63,849 bases of DNA from Thecamonas trahens ATCC 50062. Lineage: Eukaryota > Apusozoa > Apusomonadida > Apusomonadidae. The translations under genes and the position numbers were made by a program. The stretch lies in assembly GCF_000142905.1 (NCBI RefSeq), contig NW_013657628.1:53602-117450 (forward strand). The letters are read 5' to 3'. The stretch's first letter is position 1. Each line of letters opens with the position of its first letter. Below the pieces are notes generated by a model, which saw nothing but the letters and a program-made list of their open reading frames with translations, had not been told where the DNA came from and ran no database searches. Of the stretch, positions 29,635 through 39,100 are shown in pieces.

Positions 29635-30861
29635 TCAAGGGTCGGGGCTGGGATCGGCTTCGGCTTCGGCTTCGACGAGCAAGTGGGCACGGTGGCGGAT
29701 GGCCTCGGCGGCAGCGGCGCGGGCGGTAAAGCGGACGGCGTCGGCAGGGCCCCACGAGTCGAGCGGGAGATGCTGCAGGTGATGGATGGCGGCCTCAAAC
29801 GTGAGGTCAGGGGCAAGGAGAGGCTTGCCGTACATTCGGAGGAGCTCGATGCAGAGGGCAACGACAAAGGCTCCGAGACGGTTGGCTTCGAGCGCACGGT
29901 AAGCAAAGAGGGCGTCCCAGATCGGACCGAGGACGCCGACAGGAAGCTCGCGGGCAAAGAGGCACGCGATCCAGCGGTGGGCGTAGAGCGGCGAAGAGAT
30001 GCCACGCGCCGCAAGAGCTGCAGCGAGGGCGGGGAGCTCGTTTTCGAGGAGGACGTCGACAGCGTCGAGGAGCTCCAGAACCCGTGGCTGGGTGGGCGTG
30101 TACAGGCCACGAAGGCCCGAGGCGGCGAGCAGCGAGTCGAGGCAGGCAAAGGCCTCGGCCTCAACGGCCATGAGGAACTCGAGCGGGACCGAGGCGGCCA
30201 GCTCGCCAATGGATGCCCACCAGAGCACAGGCTGTGCGGCGGCAAGCGCGTCTGCGTGTGGGCCTGACGTTGCCCGCGAAACCGACGCCAGGTACTGCAC
30301 CAGCATGAGACCCGCGAGGTCGGAGATGCCCTGCACGTACTGGCCGTCGGCTCGAGCGTGAGCGTAGACCCGCAGCATGCGGGCAAGAGATATCGAGAGT
30401 GGTGGGCGGCTAAAGACGCACGCCCGTGGCAGGGTCCGCTCGACATCAGTGTCGATGCGGTCCATGACCGACGGCGCGAGGCGCACAGCTGCAGCCTCTA
30501 CGGCATATACGTAGCCCAGGTGATGGTTCGCCAGCGCCGCCGGCCGGTCGCCGTGCCACTTGGGCAACAGCCCGGCGAGGACGCCCCAGGTGACCGCCCG
30601 CGCCCGCGAGCCCACGCCGCGAAACGCGCACCGTGCCACCTGCTGCACGTCCACCATCAGACCGACGAGCGCGTGCTCCAGCTCCAGCGGCAGTGCGCGC
30701 GGGTAAGCCTCTGCTAGCTGGTCATCGTCTCCATCCCCGTACTCGTAGCCATACTCGCTGCAGCTGTACTCGTCATACTCGTACTCGTCGTACGCGCTCC
30801 CAAACTCCGAGTCTGCCTCAAAGCCAAGATCATCATCGCCATGCCTGGCGAGGTTAGACAT
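29635..30861 (-). CDS. TBC-domain Rab GTPase-activating protein (TBC1D22-like)
   Basis: 408 residues. After an acidic, Tyr-rich N-terminus (YDEYEYDEYSCSEYGYEYGD) a full TBC domain fills the rest: VGSRARAVTWGVLAGLLP, the Arg-finger motif IDTDVERTLP, the Gln-finger motif GQYVQGISDL, then YAHRWIACLFARELP and IWDALFAY. These match the TBC1D22 branch, where the same blocks read RPVTWRLLSGYLP and IHIDIPR. It would accelerate GTP hydrolysis on a Rab with the dual Arg and Gln fingers. The frame stays open upstream to about 31071 without an ATG and reads as a hydrophilic sequence, so a further 5' exon is possible. The present start is the first ATG in frame. Confidence 0.88.
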   Translation of the reverse strand: MSNLARHGDDDLGFEADSEFGSAYDEYEYDEYSCSEYGYEYGDGDDDQLAEAYPRALPLELEHALVGLMVDVQQVARCAFRGVGSRARAVTWGVLAGLLPKWHGDRPAALANHHLGYVYAVEAAAVRLAPSVMDRIDTDVERTLPRACVFSRPPLSISLARMLRVYAHARADGQYVQGISDLAGLMLVQYLASVSRATSGPHADALAAAQPVLWWASIGELAASVPLEFLMAVEAEAFACLDSLLAASGLRGLYTPTQPRVLELLDAVDVLLENELPALAAALAARGISSPLYAHRWIACLFARELPVGVLGPIWDALFAYRALEANRLGAFVVALCIELLRMYGKPLLAPDLTFEAAIHHLQHLPLDSWGPADAVRFTARAAAAEAIRHRAHLLVEAEAEADPSPDP

Positions 30862-31562
30862 CTCAACCTCGGCAACAACAGTACCGCCGCCACCAGCAGT
30901 AGCCGCTGGCAGTGATGATGATGATGACGGTCCTGCTGCTGATGCAGTCTCATGGCTGGCCCCAGCTCCATCACCGTCGCTACTGACACAGCCATTGCCG
31001 CCGCGCGTGGCTCCATCACGATCGTCTCTACCATGAACGGCACCAGCAACTTGCCCCGCAACTCTCCATGACTACCAGAGTGTGCGGCACGTGCAGCAGG
31101 AACCGCACTGGCTGGAGACTGCTGCTGGGGCCGGCGGTGGCCTCCGGCTGCGTCGGTCATCATGGCTGGCAACCTTGTCGGACGGGAGACCGCAGCCATG
31201 CGCAGACACACGCACCACCGGTCCTCGCCTAGTTGCTGAGGGAGAGGACAAGGAAGGCGGGGAGGGAGGGAAGAAGGAAGGGGGGGGGGGAGGGGACGGT
31301 GCTGCAAGTTACGTGTGTTGCTGCAGGGCCATAGGGGTGGGGCGCGGAGGGACGGGGAGGGGGCGGGGGGAAGGGGCGAGAGAGCGACGGCTGCAATCGG
31401 CGCTCCGGCTGAAAGACTCGGCTCGCAGCCAAGTTGGCGTTCTGCTGCGTCGCTTCTTGCCCACACACTCAAACTCGGATAGTCTCGCACCTTCACTCTT
31501 TACATTCATCCTTCTACACACAGTCCTCGTCGCGGCGTCCACCGCCGCACGGCATGCGCTCC
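30862..31562. promoter_or_regulatory. Intergenic region, possible 5' exon of TBC gene
   Basis: 701 bases between the PSMB6 stop and the TBC start. In the TBC frame it is open from 31071 down to the ATG. A G11 run (sense poly-C) lies at 31280-31290. No separate gene is supported. Confidence 0.35.
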
Positions 31563-32481
31563 TCACTTGTCAAAGAAGCGCGGGAGCTCGTTGCCCGGGA
31601 TCATCATGCGCTCGACGCCGTCCTTATCAATGACAGCCATGCGGATGAGGCCACCGGAGGAGCCGTCGCGAGCCATGGCGAGGGCGAGGCCGTTACGGAC
31701 AAACTCGATGCACTCGTCGCGGGTCATGCCCTCCTTGTAGTTGTCGTCGACCCAGCCGTAGATGTAAGTCGAGCCCGAGCCACCGATGGCAAACGGCATC
31801 TTGACGACGCCGCCACCGAGCGGCACAATGTGGACCGAGCCGCCGTCGACCTCGTCCCAGCCTGCAATGATGATGCCAGCCATGAGCGAGTCCTTGTTGT
31901 TGTACACCATCGAGCCGACCACCCTTGCCGCCACCGACACCTTGGGCTCGCCGCCGATCTCCTCCTTATGCATGGCGAGATGGAACTTGACGTACTCGGC
32001 CACAGCCTGCGTGTCAGCCGCAGACCCGGACCGGCAGCAGTAGATGTTGTCCGCAAGCTGCGTCAGCTTGTCAGACACCCGGTTGGCAATGTACGAGCCC
32101 GTCGTCGTCCGCGAGTCGGCGCCGATCACCACGCCGCCGTCAAACGCCACGCCCATAATCGAGGTCTGTCCTTCCACAAGCCGTCCATACAACAGCACAT
32201 CCCCATCACACTCTCCATGAGTCCCTCCTTCTGCCACAGCGCTTCTTCTCCTGCCTACCCTGACCAACTTGACCTCCATGGAACATGCTCCGCGACCTGC
32301 CCTCCTCTTGCCAAAAAAGCCGTAGAGCGACCTGCTGCCGCCACCGTCTCGCCCCCCTCCCCTCCCCCCCCCGCCACCCACCACCGCCCTACCTCGCCTT
32401 CCAACCTCTCGTCCGCCCACGCCCTGCCACGCCACGTACACCGAGGTCAACCTCACCCTTCTTCAGCTCCGGGTACTCCAT
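31563..32481 (-). CDS. PSMB6: 20S proteasome subunit beta type-6 (beta1, caspase-like); two exons
   Basis: Exons 32481-32440 and 32165-31563 give 214 residues. Exon 1 encodes the 14-residue propeptide [14 protein letters not shown]; the donor is GGT|GTACGT and the acceptor GGACAG|ACC, phase 0, so exon 2 begins exactly at the catalytic Thr1 ([11 protein letters not shown]). Yeast PRE3 has the same LKKGEV.LGTSIM arrangement. In mature numbering Thr1, Asp17 (GADSRTT) and Lys33 (RVSDK) are all present, and Arg45 ([12 protein letters not shown]) gives the acidic-residue (caspase-like) preference. Autocatalytic cleavage after Gly-1 is expected. Reading through the intron would place Gln at -1 and an unrelated basic leader upstream, so that longer frame is rejected. 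Confidence 0.96.
32166..32439 (-). other. Intron of PSMB6, 274 bp
   Basis: It starts GTACGTGGCG and ends GAAGGACAG, phase 0, positioned between the codons for Gly-1 and Thr1. The plus strand carries C runs (32352-32371), so it is G-rich in sense. Confidence 0.92.
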
Positions 32482-32870
32482 GTCTCCCCGCAGAGCTCAA
32501 AGACAAGTGCTCCATCCAACTCTATCCCTGGCCCAGCCACTGCCTCCGCCGCTCCGTGCTGTTGATCGGTCGCCTGTCGCTGTCTCGCCTTCTTCCAAAG
32601 GCCGGTGACAAGGCCACAGCCACGATGCCCAGTCCACCCATCGTCATAGCCAGCCACAGCCAACCAACATCATCACCATCAACCCCCTACCGCTCGTCAA
32701 CCCCATCCCCCCCCCCCACCACACACACACACACGCACCACATACACCCCGATCCGATCGCCACATCAGCCGTCTCGTCGGCCTGACTCACCCAACTTGG
32801 CGGCCAACTCAGCAGCCAACTGAGGCGAGGGCAAGGGACCATCACACCGCTCTGACGCTTACCCGCAGTC
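32482..32870. promoter_or_regulatory. Divergent promoter region of PSMB6 and NDUFB3-like
   Basis: 389 bases between two divergent housekeeping genes. A C11 run lies at 32707-32717, followed by ACACAC. No gene is seen. Confidence 0.45.
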
Positions 32871-33125
32871 ATGTCCCGCTTCAACCCCCAGGCCGAACTC
32901 TGGCGGCTCCACCCTGTCATTACCAAGGCGAACAACATTCGGAGCATGTTCCCTGGCTTTGGCATTGCCCTCGGTGCCTTTGGTGTCTACTGCCTCGGTG
33001 ACTTTGTCGTCTCCTCCATGACCTCCTCCTCCTCGGGCCACGGCTCTGGTCATGGTCATGCTGCTGCTGCCTCGGACGCCCACGCCGGCTCGGCACACAC
33101 AGACTCTGCCCACGGCGGCCACTAG
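32871..33125 (+). CDS. NDUFB3: Mitochondrial complex I subunit NDUFB3-like (B12)
   Basis: An 84-residue protein. The core NPQAELWRLHPVITKANN followed by IRSMFPGFGIALGAFGVYCL matches the NDUFB3/B12 pattern (DPWxxxEAWR...FPGxGIxxxAFxxY) with one membrane helix. NDUFB3 is a small accessory subunit of the distal membrane arm of NADH:ubiquinone oxidoreductase and needs no cleaved presequence. The C-terminal 30 residues are Ser/Ala/His-rich (GHGSGHGHAAAASDAHAGSA) and differ from animal versions. The size is right for the family (about 80-100). The call rests on a short motif, so it is moderately sure. Confidence 0.72.
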   Translation: MSRFNPQAELWRLHPVITKANNIRSMFPGFGIALGAFGVYCLGDFVVSSMTSSSSGHGSGHGHAAAASDAHAGSAHTDSAHGGH

Positions 33126-33417
33126 TCGCCCTGCTGCTGCTACTGCTACTGCCGCTGCCGCTGTCGCTGCTGCTTCGCTCGTCGCACTCGCCCTCGCTGC
33201 TCCCGCCTCCTCCGCCCGCCGCGGCCACCGCTGCCATCGACTGCCGCCACAAGCTGCCCGCTGCGCTGCTGCACCGTAAACCCTTCCAACCCCTAACCCC
33301 TACCCTCTCCCTCCTTTCTCCCCCACCCCCGCTCCCCTGCTCCGCTCTCGATCTCGATCTCGACCTGGCTAGCCTGCACCGCATCGACGGCGCCGGAGAT
33401 TTTTACCTGCGCCACGA
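33126..33417. other. Convergent intergenic region
   Basis: 292 bases between convergent stops, C/T-rich (CTGCTGCTACTGCTACTG, then CCCTAACCCCTACCC near 33290-33305). No coding evidence. Confidence 0.3.
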
Positions 33418-34734
33418 CTACTGGGCTGGTGGGACAGGAACAGCGGGATCACGTTCGGCTGGCGGTGCTGGTGGCTGTGCGGGCTGGAGCAGATGGTCAG
33501 GAACCCGATCCGGTGGGCGGTAGGCCGGGAAGAGCGACATGATGAACGGCGCGAGGAGGCCCACAGCCTCGTGGTACACCCGCGAGACAATCGACGCCGG
33601 CGGCGCATTCTGTTCAGCCTGCAGCTGCTGCAGCCGCGCTGCTGCCTGAGCGGCGGCATCAGCTTCGGCGGGGGCCGCAGTAGCCTCGGCAGCCGCATCG
33701 TCGGCGGCCTGCGCCGCCTGGATCTCAGCTGCAGCGGCAGCCGCGGCCTCGGCAGCCTCGCGCGCCTCGCGGAGCAGGCGGACCCGCTCGTTGAATGCGT
33801 CGTTGCGGCGCTGGATGTGGAACCGGATGAGCATCTGGGCAATGACCACAGCGATCGCTAGCCCACCCACAAGCATCAGCTCGTCGGTTGTGATTGCTGG
33901 TGCGAGCATTGAGAGGAGGACGCCGCATTTGACCAGCATCGGAGCGGCCCAGGCGGCGGCACCGACTCCGGCACGCAACCAGCCGCCGGCACCACCACCG
34001 CCAACCGCGGCGTCGGCCTCAGCCTCGGCCTCGGCTTCGCCTCCTGCAGCCTCGCCGGCTTCTTCCATCTCGCCGCCGTTGCCTGCCGCCACGGCGTCCA
34101 CCAGCGGGCTCGCCACGTCGTTCGGCTGCTGGCACCCGTCCGCCAGCTGGGCCTCGTACCACGCGCGGTAGTATTCGGCGTAGTAGGTGGCGTAGTACTG
34201 GGCCATCGCTGCCTCTGGGCTCGCCACCGGTACCAGTGTCGGCGAGCCGAGCGGACTGTACACCGCCTCGACCCGCGGGAGTGTAAACCCGTCCTCGCCG
34301 CCGACTTCCGCCTGGCCCTCGCCCTGCTGGGCTACTGCATCCGGCAGTGCAGGCGCATCTTTGTCTGTCACCTTGGGCAAGACAGCGCCGTCGGCATCGC
34401 CAGGTAGGCGCGGCGCCGGGGCGGTGAGCGGCGAGTTGGGCAGAGCCTCGGCGTTGACGTTTGACGCGGGAAAGACCAAGTGCATGGTGACACCGTCTGC
34501 ATCATACGATGATCCGGCAGCGGCAAGCTTTGCAAAGACATGTGCGAGTGTGTTCGAGTCTTTGAGGATGGCGCCGGCAAAGACCAGCTTCTGACAGAGT
34601 GCTGGCGGATGCGAGGGATGATGCGCTTCGAGAACGTTCTTCAACTGGCTCACCCGCCATGAGGTGCGGGCGACCAAGTAGAACGCCGCAGCCCCATTGG
34701 CACTTTTGAGCTTCAGCAGCACACTCTCGGCCAT
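33418..34734 (-). CDS. HERP-like ubiquitin-like-domain membrane protein
   Basis: 438 residues. The N-terminal 95 residues form a ubiquitin-like domain of the HERPUD type (SVLLKLKSANGAAAFYLVA, WRVSQLKNVLEAHHPSHPP, CQKLVFAGAILKDSNTLAHV, MHLVFPASN). A Pro/Ala/Glu-rich linker follows, with YYATYYAEYYRAWYEAQLAD similar to the region before the HERP membrane hairpin. Then comes a hydrophobic pair (AAWAAPMLVKCGVLLSMLAP and DELMLVGGLAIAVVIAQMLI), a charged Ala/Glu-rich coiled segment and a Pro-rich tail. HERP proteins sit in the ER membrane and recruit the Hrd1 ERAD ligase complex. The function here is inferred from layout; the UBL itself is convincing. Single exon, divergent from the USP gene. Confidence 0.8.
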   Translation of the reverse strand: MAESVLLKLKSANGAAAFYLVARTSWRVSQLKNVLEAHHPSHPPALCQKLVFAGAILKDSNTLAHVFAKLAAAGSSYDADGVTMHLVFPASNVNAEALPNSPLTAPAPRLPGDADGAVLPKVTDKDAPALPDAVAQQGEGQAEVGGEDGFTLPRVEAVYSPLGSPTLVPVASPEAAMAQYYATYYAEYYRAWYEAQLADGCQQPNDVASPLVDAVAAGNGGEMEEAGEAAGGEAEAEAEADAAVGGGGAGGWLRAGVGAAAWAAPMLVKCGVLLSMLAPAITTDELMLVGGLAIAVVIAQMLIRFHIQRRNDAFNERVRLLREAREAAEAAAAAAAEIQAAQAADDAAAEATAAPAEADAAAQAAARLQQLQAEQNAPPASIVSRVYHEAVGLLAPFIMSLFPAYRPPDRVPDHLLQPAQPPAPPAERDPAVPVPPAQ

Positions 34735-35556
34735 ACTGCGTATCCTCTTCCTCCTCTTTGAGCTCCTTGTTTGACCTTGTCACACACGACGAGTGTGACC
34801 CCCCTCACCACGCTCCCGCCCTGCTGTCGGCGTTCACTGCCGTCTCGCTGACGTCGGCGACTGGCTGCTGCTTCCATCACTTGCCAGCTGCTGCATGCCG
34901 ACATCAAACCGCCATCAACTGCCATCCGCCGGTCTCACTCTACCCGTCCTGCCCCCTTGCACCGCCCCCCTTACACCGCCCCCTAAAACCGCCCGTTCCG
35001 AATGTCGCAATCCACGCAACCACGCATGACTGCGACCCTGAATCACGCCTGACCTCCCGACCCAGCCCACCACCACCACCACCATCATTGCCATCATCAT
35101 CGCCATCACACATACCCACAGATACACACCCACAGAGACATCCACCACTCCTCGATCGCCATCCCCACACCCCCCCCTCCATCCGCCCCTCCATCTACCA
35201 AGAGGGAAAACCGGTGTGAACGTGACGCCGGACAAGCCACCACAGAGCAACAAGAACAACCACTTGACGTCGGACGGACGGTACGCCACACAGCCATTCC
35301 CTACCACCTTCTCCCACCACCACCCGCATATACACAGACATACTCCCTCTCCCTCTCTGCCCTCCCTTCTCCCCCACCACACCTCTTTCCTCCCTACCTA
35401 CCTACCCCCCCTCCCCCCCTTCCCCCCTTCCCCCCTTCCCCACCCCCCCCTCCCCTTCCCCTCCACCTTGTTCTCCATCGTTTCCTTTCCACAGACAGTG
35501 ACAGAGCCTTTCTTCCGGCCACCACCACCACCACCACCACCAACACTACCCTGTCA

Positions 35557-35558
<2 letters not shown>

Positions 35559-35620
<62 letters not shown>
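35559..35620 (+). repeat. (AC)n microsatellite
   Basis: About 31 AC units upstream of the assembly gap. The array on the other side of the gap has the same phase and orientation, so the true locus may be one longer array. Confidence 0.95.
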
Positions 35621-35622
<2 letters not shown>

Positions 35623-35671
35623 CCTCCTCCTCCCTACCCTACCCTACCCTACCCTACCACCCACCCACCAC

Positions 35672-35790
35672 NNNNNNNNNNNNNNNNNNNNNNNNNNNNN
35701 NNNNNNNNNNNNNNNNNNNNNNNNNNNNNNNNNNNNNNNNNNNNNNNNNNNNNNNNNNNNNNNNNNNNNNNNNNNNNNNNNNNNNNNNNN
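35672..35790. other. Assembly gap (119 N)
   Basis: Unknown bases between two AC-rich arrays. The gap size in the real genome is not known from the sequence. Confidence 0.99.
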
Positions 35791-35798
35791 CACCTCAC

Positions 35799-35805
<7 letters not shown>

Positions 35806-35887
<82 letters not shown>
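35806..35887 (+). repeat. (AC)n microsatellite
   Basis: About 40 AC units immediately after the gap, on the coding-strand side of the USP-like gene. Confidence 0.95.
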
Positions 35888-35889
<2 letters not shown>

Positions 35890-36127
35890 ACCATTCCCTC
35901 TCCCTCCCACTACCCCCTATCCACACCCCACACACCCACACCCCACACACAAACACAAACATACACACGCATTCCCCCACGCATGCACGTTGGCATACCT
36001 TCCACCTGAGTGGCGTCACAAGCCAAAAATTCGATTCCACCACCTTCTGACCCCTCCTTCTCCTCCCCCCTCCCCCTCCCCCCCCCCCCCCCCGCCCTTC
36101 ACTCACTCATGCACAATTCAAGACGGA

Positions 36128-39100
36128 ATGGTGGAGAGTGATGCCACTGGTGGGCCTGATTCGGCTCCCGAGTCTACTACTGTGCCAGAGCTGGCAGTGA
36201 CTGCTCCGGATGATGCCATGAATGAGGAGAGCAAGACTGTGGTGGGGACCGAGGCTGGGGACAATGACCGGACTGATGGTGCTGTGTCAGAGCCGACTGG
36301 GGATGATGCTGGTGACGATGGCGATGAGGATGCTCCGGTGACTGGGGGAAAGGACAAAGAAGTTTCCAAACCCGAGCCGGAGCCGGTCTCTGTCGCCATC
36401 GAGGCCGAGCAAGACCAGGATGAAAAGTACCTCAAGGCGTTCTTCACAAAGGTCGACCGCGCTCTCACGCCGTCAGCGGACAACCCGACCCAGCTCCTTG
36501 CCGACATTCATGGGTACATGGACAAGGCAATTGCCGAGCGCGATGTCGAGCTCCCGGCACCCGAGCCGACCGCAGACGATGCCGCCGCCGACGCCGCGCC
36601 GGCGCCCGCCGCCGAGCCTGTCCGCGGTGCAACCGTCTTTTCGCAGGTCTTCTTCAACAACGCGCTATTTGTCATGACCACCACCCTCGTCGACCGGTCA
36701 TACGAGTTTGAGTCGTGGGCGTCCGCGGCCGAGGCCTTTCTGGTCCGAGCCGTCACCTTTGTGTCGGGCGAGATCCACGCCGCCATTGCCGACGGCCGCG
36801 CCGTCGACGACAAGATGATGCGTGTGCTCGAGGGTGCTCTGCGGCCCAAGGGCCGAATGTACAAGAACCACGGCCTGGTCTCGGAGCTCAGCACCGACGA
36901 CCCCCGTGCTGCAGCCTACGCCCATGGGGCGCATGCTGCAGTCGTCATTGCCCACTCGGCCGGCTCGATCTGCGAGTCGGTCCACTTTGGCGCCGTCCTC
37001 GAGGCCTTTGTCAACGCCTCGGGCTTTGGTGCACTCACGGCGCTGCTCTCACTCGCCGACCTCGACGTCGCGCTCCTTGTCCGACTTCTCGAGCTTGTTG
37101 AAAAGGTCCGCGGCTGCCTGACCAAGGACTTTCTAGCCGCCACCGCCTCCGAGCTCCACGACGCCATCCTCGCCTTCATCAAGGGCCTGGACGACCGCGC
37201 CCGCCGCGAGGTTGACCTCGTCGACCTCGCCGACGTCCTCAACTCGCTCGCCAAGATTGTCATCGCTGCCGACGAGCCGCAGCTCAATGCAGCCGTCCAA
37301 GAGTACAAGCTCCAGCTGGCGCTCGAGTTTATGGGCCTCCCGTACATCCGCGCCGTCGTCACCGCCATCGACTGGATCGTGCATCTCACCAAGGTTGCTG
37401 CCGGCAAGAAGAAGGAGAACTCGTCGTTCCGCAAGGCACGCAGTGGCGCCGGAAGCTCGTCGCGGGCCTCGACAAGCACCTACTCGTACTCGGCCGCCGT
37501 CGCGTCGGCATCGTCGTCGGCCGCTGGTCCGTCGCGCAAGCGCTCGAACTCGGACCCGGACCCGGCAGCGTCGACATCGATGGCCATTGTCCCGGTCACT
37601 ACCGTCCTGACTGACGGCATCTACTTTCCGGGTGACGAGGACAACGCGCCGGTCGCCGGCTGCGCTTCGTTTGAGGAGCATGTGACGTCGGGTGGTGGCA
37701 ACGGGAACGCGGCCCGCGCCCGCTCCGCCAACAACTCGCCAGCCGGCTCGGATGGCGAGGGCGGCGAGGAGCTTGTTGTCTTTGGCTCCAACCGCGGCCT
37801 CTCAGCACTCGACCCGCCGTCGCCCGCGCCGTCGTCAGCCGCCGCCTCGTCGGCTGCCTCGGCCGAGTCCTCACCGCGCTCGACCCGCAAGTCGCCGCCT
37901 TCGCCGCCGCCCAAGCCTCCGCCGCTCTTCCTCACCACCGAGTACCTCCTCGCCTGGATGGAGGAGCATGACATTGTCTCGGCCATCCTCCGGCTCGAGC
38001 ACCCCGAGGCTGTCAAGCGCGGCGGCAAGATCCTCGAGTTTATCGCCTCGTCATCGTCGCTCTCCACAGACGTCCTCGACCACATCTGGTCGTCGGCGCT
38101 CAACGTCCACGAGTCAGTCCAGGTCAAGGTCTTTGAGCTTATCGAGTCGCTGCTTCCACTTATCGAGCCGGAGCAGGTCGACCACCTCTTCGACTCGATC
38201 CTCAAGCTCACCGTCGACCAGTTCAACAACCAGGTCCTCTCCTTCCTCTCGGACTTTACCAAAAGAGCTATCCTCGTCCACAACACCCGCGTCGCCAAGA
38301 TTGCCTCTGATGCCCGTCGCAAACTCTCCGAGGCCCTCGCCTCGGACGAGGACGCCGCTGCCGCCGACGAGGCCACCATCGCCGCCCTCCAAGCCGACAT
38401 TGAGGCCGCCGAGGCCGCCAAGGCCAAGCCCAAGCTCTATGGTCTCGAGATCTTCTGGGACCTGCTCGTCGAGGACTCGGCCGACGAGGCTGTCCTCCGC
38501 GAGGCTTGCCAGCACCTGCAGGCTCTCCTCAAGACCTACAAGCAGCATCGCTCGCTCTTTCTCAAGCGCACCATTGACAACGTCCACGCCGGCCGCATCG
38601 TCTCCACCTCGCTCAGGCTGCTCTCGGAAATCCTCGCCACTTGCCCGTCGTCGGACCTCGCCGCCACCATCTCGTCGCTCGAGGAGTCGTACGGCGTCCT
38701 TTCGCCGCTTGCCGCCTCGCTAGCGTCGTGCGCCGCCGCCGACGACACCCAGGTCGAGCTCAAGCTCCGCCTCTCCACCCTCGAGTTTCTCCTCACCCGC
38801 TCGCCGCTCGAGCTCCCCATCGACCAGGCTCTGGCGATCTGGGACGGCATCCTTGCTGCCGGCGCCCCCGACGTCGCCTTTGACTGGTTCTCCTCGCTTC
38901 CGGCCCGAGTCCTTGTCGACCCGTACAAGAAAGCCTCGGCACGAACCTCGTCCACGTTCCCGGTCATGACGGCGGCTCTCACCGACGCTCTCTTCACTCA
39001 GCGCCTCATGGAGCTCCCGGTTGCCTCGTTCACCTCGGCCGGCATGGTCCTGTATCAGGAGTTCTTTGTCGCCGTCAACGCCCGCCGCCGCGCGCTTCGC

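Larger units (their letters stand above)
34735..36127. promoter_or_regulatory. Large divergent intergenic region with microsatellites and assembly gap
   Basis: 1393 bases between the HERP-like and USP-like starts. It contains (AC)n at 35559-35620, five CCCTA units at 35632-35658, 119 N at 35672-35790, (AC)n at 35806-35887 and C16 at 36078-36093. No coding sequence is supported outside the gap; an unseen exon inside the gap cannot be excluded. Confidence 0.5.

Noticed and set aside
30714-31496. 260-codon minus-strand frame overlapping the TBC start
   Set aside because: Pro/Ser/His-rich reading of low-complexity sequence in another frame; no domain.
32166-32456. Longer unspliced PSMB6 start
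   Set aside because: It would give an unrelated Arg/Gly leader and Gln before Thr1; the spliced form gives the conserved propeptide and Gly-1.
35632-35658. CCCTA repeats as telomere-like sequence
   Set aside because: Only five units of a 5-mer, internal, next to a gap and AC arrays; genes continue on both sides.
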